Virus record (IMG/VR): IMGVR_UViG_3300036770_003386
Span: 1-64,000 of that record
Source of the DNA: a virus
Direction: 5' to 3' (one strand)
DNA length: 64,000 bases
Each line of letters begins with the position of its first letter. Positions within the stretch are counted from its first letter, which is position 1. The position numbers were made by a program, and so were the translations under genes. Of this stretch, positions 58,601 through 64,000 are shown one piece after another. The notes beneath the pieces are model-generated. The model worked only from the letters and a program-made list of their open reading frames with translations, was not told the origin of the DNA and made no database searches.

Positions 58601-61600
58601 CGGCACCACTAGTTTCTCCGATTAAAATTGCTCTACGAACTAAGTAACCAGAATATAATCCTTGTGCTTCTTCCGATAGTGAAAATGTATCAATGTTTAA
58701 TACTGTAGATGATTCACTATATGCTGTTGGTAAAATTTCTGATTTTGAATATGGATTTACATCGTATGTTTTTGATGGATTATTAAAAGGCCCAGATTTA
58801 TGATTTGGTTGTGCAAGTCTAAATGTTATAATTGGAACACCATTATCAAATCCAACTATATTTTCCCCAACAGTAAAACTACCATCAGTTCCTGGATTTT
58901 GTAGTTGTACATCACTAGTTACTTCGATTAATTTTGGAGTAAAATCAATTGTAGAAATACCATCTAGGAATGAATAATATTGAGTAAATGCTCTTAAATT
59001 AGATACAGAAAACTCAGTATTTCTTGATCTCATGAAAGTATCAAATTCACTTTCAATAAATGATCTTTCTGTTGATCTTGAAGTGCCACTGTCAGAAGAA
59101 GTAAATGTTTCTTGAGAAACTGTACCATCACTTAAACTTAATTCTGTCCAAGTGTCTCTTACTTGACCAACACCCAATCCACCAGATCCAGTTCCTGTAG
59201 TATTATCAACATTATTTAAAGTAATCCTCTCAGTATTGACTTTACTTTCTAAATTCAGACTATTATTGTGTGTAATAACTCTATCGGGAAGTTCAACAGT
59301 CCTTATCCAAGTATCTCTAAATGGATTTAATCTAACATCACCAACATATTGAATAACGTGGAATGGATTTACATTTTCAACTCTTGTTGCCAATGGTTGT
59401 TCTATCCAATCAACACTTTCATAATCCAAAGTAATTACTTGTCCCGTCTTTTTAACTCTATTATCTAATAGTTCAAAATTTTGAGATAAATCTAACTCAT
59501 AATCCGCAGAATTTGCTAATGGTATAATTTGATTTTTTAAACTATTTTTTGATATTAATGGAGTTAATTCATTGTTATCTGAAATTTCTGCTAGAGAATT
59601 TCCTAAATCAATAAAATTATCATTTCTAAAAGAATCGGCAAAAAATCCTGTTTTGAATCTGTTTATACCATCAGCATCCTGTATCTGCAATGTTTGTGTG
59701 TCTAATTCTAATAGTGATAATGAAGTTACAACCTCTAAATTTTCTACTCTATCTTCAATCTTTCCAATATCTCTCATAGTATATCTTCTATTATCAACTA
59801 AAGATACTTTTGCATCACTAGTATCATAAAGATATGGTGGTAATGAAATAGATGCTATTTCTAACAAATCTCCTGACTTATAAGGTTCTTTTGGATTAGT
59901 TGATGATATTCCTTTTTCAACAACAAAAGATCCATAACTATCCAAATATACTTTATCAATTCTTCCAAGATAGAAATTGTAGTTTACTAAACTAGACTCA
60001 TTTGGGGTAAATATTACTTTTGGACCGTTTCCAAAATTTCTTGATGAAAAATCAAAAGGTGAAGATGATGATCCACTAAAGTATGATACTCTTGGTCTAA
60101 AGTCCAATGTGTCAGAGGATCTAATATTTAAAAATCCTATGTTTGGTATATCTTTACCATAATTTTCATCATTGTAACTTAATATGCTAAATAAGTCTCC
60201 CGAATCTGTTGAAGAAACATCATAATGATCAATAACTATAGTGAGTTTTTTAGTTGGTTCTTGTTCGTTTGAATTTCTTATTATTTTTGAATAATCATAA
60301 TATTGGTTTTTTTGTCCTTTATCTAATTTAAAAATATTGGTAATATTTTTATATCTTCCAAATGACACTGATTCTATTGGTGATGTAATATTAGATTGTT
60401 CAAATGATACTTCTTCACCAACTTGGAATTTATTGCCATTTAAATATACAATCTCAACACTATTTGGATAAAGAGGATCTTTTTTAACAATTCTTGCTAT
60501 AGAATTGCTTGTTTTACCTGTTATATTTTCCCCAACTATTGAATTATTATAAACTCCATATAGAGAAGAAAAGTTTAATCTGTCAAAAGTTGGAAGAGAT
60601 GAATCCAAAGATTCATAAACTGCCAAAACTCTAATTACATCTGGATATCTTAAACAAATTTCATTATCTTGAACTCTTAATCCATAATATCTATTAAAAG
60701 TTAATCCATCGTTAATAGATGATCCAGAATTAGATCCAGATTGTTCATATTTTGATAACTCAACATTAACTAAAGTACTCTTTTTATGAACTTTAGTTTT
60801 ACTTTGTATACCAGTCTTTACAAATGTGCCATTAACAATATAGGTAGTCTTACCATTAGTTATGCCATTAAATGTAATTTGTGTATATTCGGGATTAAAA
60901 GTAACTTGGTCATCAGTTAAAGACTCTATAGTTCCATCGTCATAATGAATAGAATACTTCTCTGCATCAAAAGTGTCAAATTTTATAGATCCAGAATTTC
61001 CCGGTAAAGTAAAATCTCCTGTTGATAATGTTAATGATCCTCCAGATATTGTATTAGAAGATACTGATTGTGCAGAAAATGTTAATTGTGAGTTACTAAG
61101 ATCTATACTAGAAATATTTGTATTAGGTAATACTGAATATAAATATCCAGAATTTTGATCTCTTATTACAGAATTGCCAACTATGAATCTAGATTGTAGA
61201 TTTGAATCTGTAATGTCACCATTATTTACATTAGATACTGAAGATACACTTGATAATGTAAAAGTTGTTCCATCAGCAGATACATTAGTAACACTATTAT
61301 AAGTTTCTGTACTAAATCCAACTCTAGAATATTTTACTATTGTATCAGTCGATATTCCACTAAAAGGTTTATTTGCAGTTCTTACTACCCCATCAGATCC
61401 TATAGTAATTTGATCTTGACCACTAAAACCAACTGGAATAAAGGATTCTAAAACAGAATCTGCTAAAAATGCAGGACTTCCAGAAGAATAAACAGATTTA
61501 ATATCTGATGATTTATAAGACCTTACACCTAAAATCGATCTAGATTGTAAAGTTATACCATTAATAGAAATATTTTCATTAACTAAAAATGTTCCAGATG

Positions 61601-63131
61601 TTTGTCTTACAACTGCAAGATTATTACTAGTTCCTGCAGAAACAACATATCCAGTAGCACCACTGCTATTTCCTGTAATAATTGATCCTGCTGGTAATTC
61701 TGTTGCAGTTAATGAATTATTTAAAGTTAAATGTGTATAAAACTGAATATCATAAAGATATAAATCCCATTTTGTCCTTGCTCCTTCATAAGCAGCATCA
61801 GTAAGTTTACATAAATAAATTCTTGCAGATCCCAATTCAACTCCACCTGGAGTTGAAGTTGCACCATTTCTTCTCCTACTGTAAAAATAGACTGTAGATC
61901 TATTTACAGGAGCTCCGTAAATATTATTGATTCTTAAAATATTACCCATCTTAAAGGGTACTAAAGCACCAGTAACTGTTTGAGTATCTCTTGGTTTTTC
62001 AATATCTAAAATAGTTGTGCTGGTTTTTTCAACGTCATATCCTTTTACATATGCTTTGCCAGGACTTATAGTAACACACATTAAATCATCTGAAGGTGTA
62101 TTTCCTCCAGTTGTAGTATTACCATCAAAGTAAATTCCATTATTACCTAATAAATTATTTAATGAATTATTGATAGAAATATTAAAGGGTGTTACTGTGT
62201 AATTACCAGATTCATCATAAGTTCTCTGGGCAAGATAGTCTTTTATTAAATTGTAATCAGTTTTGTTCTCTATTCTTTTAAGAAATCCATTTTCAACTCT
62301 TAGTAATTCTATAAAATCAGTATCATTTATATCAGACAAAGATTTTTTTGTTAATGATAAATTTATTTTTAAACGATCTGCACCAGGTGCAACAAAGTTT
62401 GTAAATCCTTTTGCGTTATCAAATAAAGATTCATCTTCTTTTGTTGTTATAATATTCTCAGATACTCTTAACCCAACTCTATATGAAGAAATGTTATTAT
62501 AATAATCTAATATTAAAGTTTGTTTATTTACATTTACAAAAGTTCCTCTAACAAAATATATACCATTATCAATTGAAACTGAAGATCCTAACACAGTTGC
62601 ATTATCAGATATTAATGATGCAAAGGGAGTTCCATCAGATATTAATACGTTGTTTATTCCATAAGATACTGGTTGTGTTGATAATAAAGATTCTCCATCC
62701 GAAAAGACTGATTGATTGAAACTATTGTCAGAATCTAAGTACTTTACATAAATTGTAATATTTTCTACACCACTACTATTCGGAAAAACTACTTCTTTTA
62801 CAATTGCTGATATCCCAGATACCTCTCCTCTAATTATCTGACCAACATATTTTTCTATATAGAGTGAAATATCAACTCCGAAAGATGTAGAATTTAATTT
62901 TACTGCACAATATTCTGAGTCATATGATACACCACCAGGTATTACCATAGAACCTTCTTTGAAAATATGACTTCCAAAAGATTCTATTTGGTTTTGTAAA
63001 ATAGACTGTATTGTATTTAATTCTCTAGACTGAACTGGCTTTGCCGGATTGAAAAGAACTTTATAAAAGTTCTTTGTAGAATCAAAGTCATCAAAATATG
63101 GATTAACATTGAGATTAGTTTTTTGTGCCAT
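55617..63131 (-). CDS. Giant DUF4815-type virion structural protein
   Basis: 2504 residues, the longest gene here. The N-terminus NVNPYFDDFDSTKNFYKVLF, NPAKPVQSRELNTIQSILQN, IFKEGSMVIPGG is typical of the DUF4815 phage structural family. The body is beta-rich, Ser/Thr/Asn-rich and without enzyme motifs. At about residues 1630-1655 lies a tetrapeptide run N-[IV]-T-Q, then RHADPLAQTFLVG, which opens a C-terminal region with Gly-rich repeats (GNGYSIGDVVGI). The tail ends PRFRDLRAIALA. A baseplate or tail-fibre role is likely because gp8 precedes it and small virion genes follow. It follows gp8 after three bases. Confidence 0.85.
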   Translation of the reverse strand: MAQKTNLNVNPYFDDFDSTKNFYKVLFNPAKPVQSRELNTIQSILQNQIESFGSHIFKEGSMVIPGGVSYDSEYCAVKLNSTSFGVDISLYIEKYVGQIIRGEVSGISAIVKEVVFPNSSGVENITIYVKYLDSDNSFNQSVFSDGESLLSTQPVSYGINNVLISDGTPFASLISDNATVLGSSVSIDNGIYFVRGTFVNVNKQTLILDYYNNISSYRVGLRVSENIITTKEDESLFDNAKGFTNFVAPGADRLKINLSLTKKSLSDINDTDFIELLRVENGFLKRIENKTDYNLIKDYLAQRTYDESGNYTVTPFNISINNSLNNLLGNNGIYFDGNTTTGGNTPSDDLMCVTISPGKAYVKGYDVEKTSTTILDIEKPRDTQTVTGALVPFKMGNILRINNIYGAPVNRSTVYFYSRRRNGATSTPGGVELGSARIYLCKLTDAAYEGARTKWDLYLYDIQFYTHLTLNNSLTATELPAGSIITGNSSGATGYVVSAGTSNNLAVVRQTSGTFLVNENISINGITLQSRSILGVRSYKSSDIKSVYSSGSPAFLADSVLESFIPVGFSGQDQITIGSDGVVRTANKPFSGISTDTIVKYSRVGFSTETYNSVTNVSADGTTFTLSSVSSVSNVNNGDITDSNLQSRFIVGNSVIRDQNSGYLYSVLPNTNISSIDLSNSQLTFSAQSVSSNTISGGSLTLSTGDFTLPGNSGSIKFDTFDAEKYSIHYDDGTIESLTDDQVTFNPEYTQITFNGITNGKTTYIVNGTFVKTGIQSKTKVHKKSTLVNVELSKYEQSGSNSGSSINDGLTFNRYYGLRVQDNEICLRYPDVIRVLAVYESLDSSLPTFDRLNFSSLYGVYNNSIVGENITGKTSNSIARIVKKDPLYPNSVEIVYLNGNKFQVGEEVSFEQSNITSPIESVSFGRYKNITNIFKLDKGQKNQYYDYSKIIRNSNEQEPTKKLTIVIDHYDVSSTDSGDLFSILSYNDENYGKDIPNIGFLNIRSSDTLDFRPRVSYFSGSSSSPFDFSSRNFGNGPKVIFTPNESSLVNYNFYLGRIDKVYLDSYGSFVVEKGISSTNPKEPYKSGDLLEIASISLPPYLYDTSDAKVSLVDNRRYTMRDIGKIEDRVENLEVVTSLSLLELDTQTLQIQDADGINRFKTGFFADSFRNDNFIDLGNSLAEISDNNELTPLISKNSLKNQIIPLANSADYELDLSQNFELLDNRVKKTGQVITLDYESVDWIEQPLATRVENVNPFHVIQYVGDVRLNPFRDTWIRTVELPDRVITHNNSLNLESKVNTERITLNNVDNTTGTGSGGLGVGQVRDTWTELSLSDGTVSQETFTSSDSGTSRSTERSFIESEFDTFMRSRNTEFSVSNLRAFTQYYSFLDGISTIDFTPKLIEVTSDVQLQNPGTDGSFTVGENIVGFDNGVPIITFRLAQPNHKSGPFNNPSKTYDVNPYSKSEILPTAYSESSTVLNIDTFSLSEEAQGLYSGYLVRRAILIGETSGAAAYVKDLRLITDNYGDLIGTFFIRDPNTLPPPVIRVPTGNKTFKLSSSQINENGLLNGTDISSAETSYLSEGTVQTYQNIIRIHTINASLTTTNNIRTRTLNAVRNENISTINLPEPVVNVTQNITQNITQNVTQNITQNITNVTRILQQQRHADPLAQTFLVGSSRGLNSFNDDINGAFLTSVDLFFAKKDPGNATVTVQIRTVEFGTPTLTIIGDPVTLRPNDIQTSTDGSVATKVTFPYPIFLPPGLEYAIVILAPQSDQYELWVARMGETTVNTLNLPDVESVRYTKQFAIGSLFKSQNGSIWTDDQYEDLKFKLYKAKFNSLNGIAYFQNPTLSKSNGYVRNLINNPITTLPRKLKVGITTVYDSTQVDTILTVGRKVGETSKTFIYGNIVGTGCSVSSVAISTGGRNYSVGISTVETFNVTGNGSGLKLEVTAGSNGTITSTTINQPGNGYSIGDVVGIVTSNITGSSNLSKGQNALITITGNNDAIDTLYLSGVQGNTFTNGSAELVYYNDSNTRVTLGSTIIQSSETYGSYSEGNYMKVNHFNHGMYAANNIVELSGITPDTPGVILSSQLLRTDSTLNIPSVDATYFQTFEGSAVSASNPGYLIINNEIIKYTTVQSSSLEGLERGIDNTIAINHPENSIIRKYELSGVSLRRINKTHNIVDSGIELDSYYLEIDKDGLDGSNNFGYDRSSDADPYPMLSFNSEKNVGGSTAYASENIIYDTTIPFYNTIIPGATTEVTAQMRTITGTSANGNEISFTDLGYENVQINQANKLNSIRMISSKVNSDEYLDALPRNKSLITALTLSSDNYNLSPMVFLDDTFIEFHNARLNNPVSNYVNDGRVNGLTDDPHAAIYVSRTIRLSQPSNSLRVLLSAYKHPSSDFRVLYSLVRPESNESLPSFNLFPGYNNLTIDNNLDGYFDVVDESKNSGLSDTFVPSSLENQFLEYQYTAANVGPFIGFTIKIVMSGTRQDKYPRFRDLRAIALA
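58167..58244 (-). repeat. 12-bp tandem repeat coding (N-[IV]-T-Q)n
   Basis: About six copies of a 12-base unit (AAT-ATT-ACG-CAA with slight changes) inside the giant structural gene. The repeat keeps the reading frame and should be able to change copy number. Confidence 0.85.
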
Positions 63132-63134
63132 TTT

Positions 63135-64000
63135 TTAAAATTCTAGAATAATTTTAATATCTTCTTTTTGTCTAGAGTTTCTTTGTACTAAAGGTCTGTT
63201 ATCGATGTAAATAATATCTCCAGATGTTTTATTTATTTCAGGACTTGCAATACCAGAAGTAAAAGATACATCAAGGTTAATTATTTTATTTTGAACTGTT
63301 AATGTTGATGCGCTAAACGATGAATCTATCGAACATAAAAATCCACTATCAATACCTCTAATTGAACCACCAGAAGAACTAAAGTCAATTGAAGCGTTTG
63401 CTGAAGAGGAAATACCAACATAATCAGTTTGATCATATGTTGATTGATTATAGTATAATGATCTGTCTTTAAAATATTTTAAAACTTTTGTATCTCTATC
63501 ATAAGATGCCACATATCCAACTACTTTATCTCCATTCGTCAGAGTTTGTTCTATTTTTTCACCAACAGTTGGTAAAGTTGTTCCATATGGTATAACTTTT
63601 AATGATGTTAAACCAGAAAATCTGTCCGAAGTATAAGATTCTGTGGATATAAATTTAGTTGGATTTTTTAATATTCCTATTTGAGCAAATTTTGTATCTA
63701 CCGGGAAATCTTTGGAAGAATCATCAAATCTAGAGTAGATTAAAACCTTATCTGATCCCATTTCCCTATATAAATCATATCCATGCCCTCTTGAAGGTGG
63801 TATTATTGGTATTAGTTTTGCTGGAAATGGAATAGTGTCTACAGTTTGAAGTGGACCAAGATCAACAATTCCATAAGTATATCCACTACCACCTGCAGTT
63901 ACTGTGGTTTTTATTATTTGACCATCTTCGTTTGCTTCAACAAAAACTCTACCTCCAGATCCATCACCTAAAATATCTACCTCTCCTGTAGCATAATTAC
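63135..64000 (-). CDS. gp8: Baseplate wedge protein gp8, 5' part missing
   Basis: The frame is open to the right edge, so the start lies outside the window; the Met at 63761 is internal. The visible part holds VDILGDGSGGRVFVEANEDG, GGSGYTYGIVDLG, IPIIPPSRGHGYDLYREMGS and the end VQRNSRQKEDIKIILEF. The PPSRGHGxD segment and the QKEDIKxILEF end are typical of the gp8 of cyanomyoviruses and T4. gp8 is part of the wedge that surrounds the baseplate hub. Confidence 0.88.
   Translation of the reverse strand, partial: NYATGEVDILGDGSGGRVFVEANEDGQIIKTTVTAGGSGYTYGIVDLGPLQTVDTIPFPAKLIPIIPPSRGHGYDLYREMGSDKVLIYSRFDDSSKDFPVDTKFAQIGILKNPTKFISTESYTSDRFSGLTSLKVIPYGTTLPTVGEKIEQTLTNGDKVVGYVASYDRDTKVLKYFKDRSLYYNQSTYDQTDYVGISSSANASIDFSSSGGSIRGIDSGFLCSIDSSFSASTLTVQNKIINLDVSFTSGIASPEINKTSGDIIYIDNRPLVQRNSRQKEDIKIILEF

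Noticed and set aside
1-64000. Photosynthesis or carbon-metabolism genes (psbA, psbD, talC and similar)
   Set aside because: None of the frames shows their motifs; these cyanophage genes are absent from this window, though they may lie elsewhere in the genome.

Overview
The window is a 64 kb piece of a T4-like myovirus genome, almost certainly a marine cyanophage (host Synechococcus or Prochlorococcus). It carries the T4 replication, recombination, late-transcription, head, neck, tail and packaging genes, plus genes typical of cyanomyoviruses: mazG, hsp20, a cobS-like AAA ATPase with a VWA partner, DUF3310, and a DUF3110 protein otherwise known from cyanobacteria. No photosynthesis gene lies here. 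The DNA is AT-rich by eye. Every supported gene reads on the minus strand, so transcription runs from high to low coordinates. Both edges cut genes: gp8 on the right and a small capsid-targeted protein on the left. No gene-free stretch exceeds 300 bases; the longest (about 34895-35011) holds a promoter.

Layout from right to left. 64.0-51.4 kb: baseplate gp8, a 2504-residue DUF4815 structural protein, small virion proteins, neck proteins gp13, gp14 and gp15, and terminase small subunit gp16. 51.4-38.2 kb: structural proteins, terminase gp17, sheath gp18, tube gp19, portal gp20, core proteins, protease gp21, scaffold gp22 and capsid gp23. 38.1-31.4 kb: a tube-fold protein, uvsY, uvsW, late sigma factor gp55, gp47, DUF3110 and gp46. 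31.3-25.2 kb: an accessory zone with a GIY-YIG homing endonuclease, cassette-like structural genes and the cobT/cobS-like pair. 25.2-19.0 kb: DUF3310, clamp gp45, clamp loader gp44 and gp62, regA, with extra genes between them, including an unusual pair between gp44 and gp62. 18.8-11.5 kb: a gene broken by an in-frame TAA, hsp20, polymerase gp43, uvsX, an HNH endonuclease, helicase gp41 and mazG. 11.5-0 kb: a metalloprotease-like protein, tRNA-Ala, a capsid-targeted nucleotidyltransferase, structural proteins, primase gp61, nrdA, nrdB and further structural genes.

How the genes work together. gp43, gp44/62, gp45, gp41, gp61 and uvsX/uvsY/uvsW/gp46/gp47 form a complete replication-recombination machine. 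NrdA/NrdB and MazG act on nucleotide pools. gp55 with the gp45 clamp should read the TATAAATA late promoters found in front of structural genes. RegA sits next to gp62 as in T4. Many neighbouring genes overlap by 1-8 bases (TAATG, TGATG, ATGA), which implies translational coupling.

The most unusual signals are: (1) the in-frame TAA in the gene after regA; (2) a repeated 3' unit of stop codon, 22-bp motif and hairpin at the ends of four accessory genes, three of which share a C-terminal protein module; (3) T4-type capsid-targeting N-termini on at least four proteins, one an enzyme; (4) a DUF4338/Mom-like protein with a partner inserted in the clamp-loader operon; and (5) a MoxR-like AAA plus VWA/HExxH pair annotated by habit as CobS/CobT.
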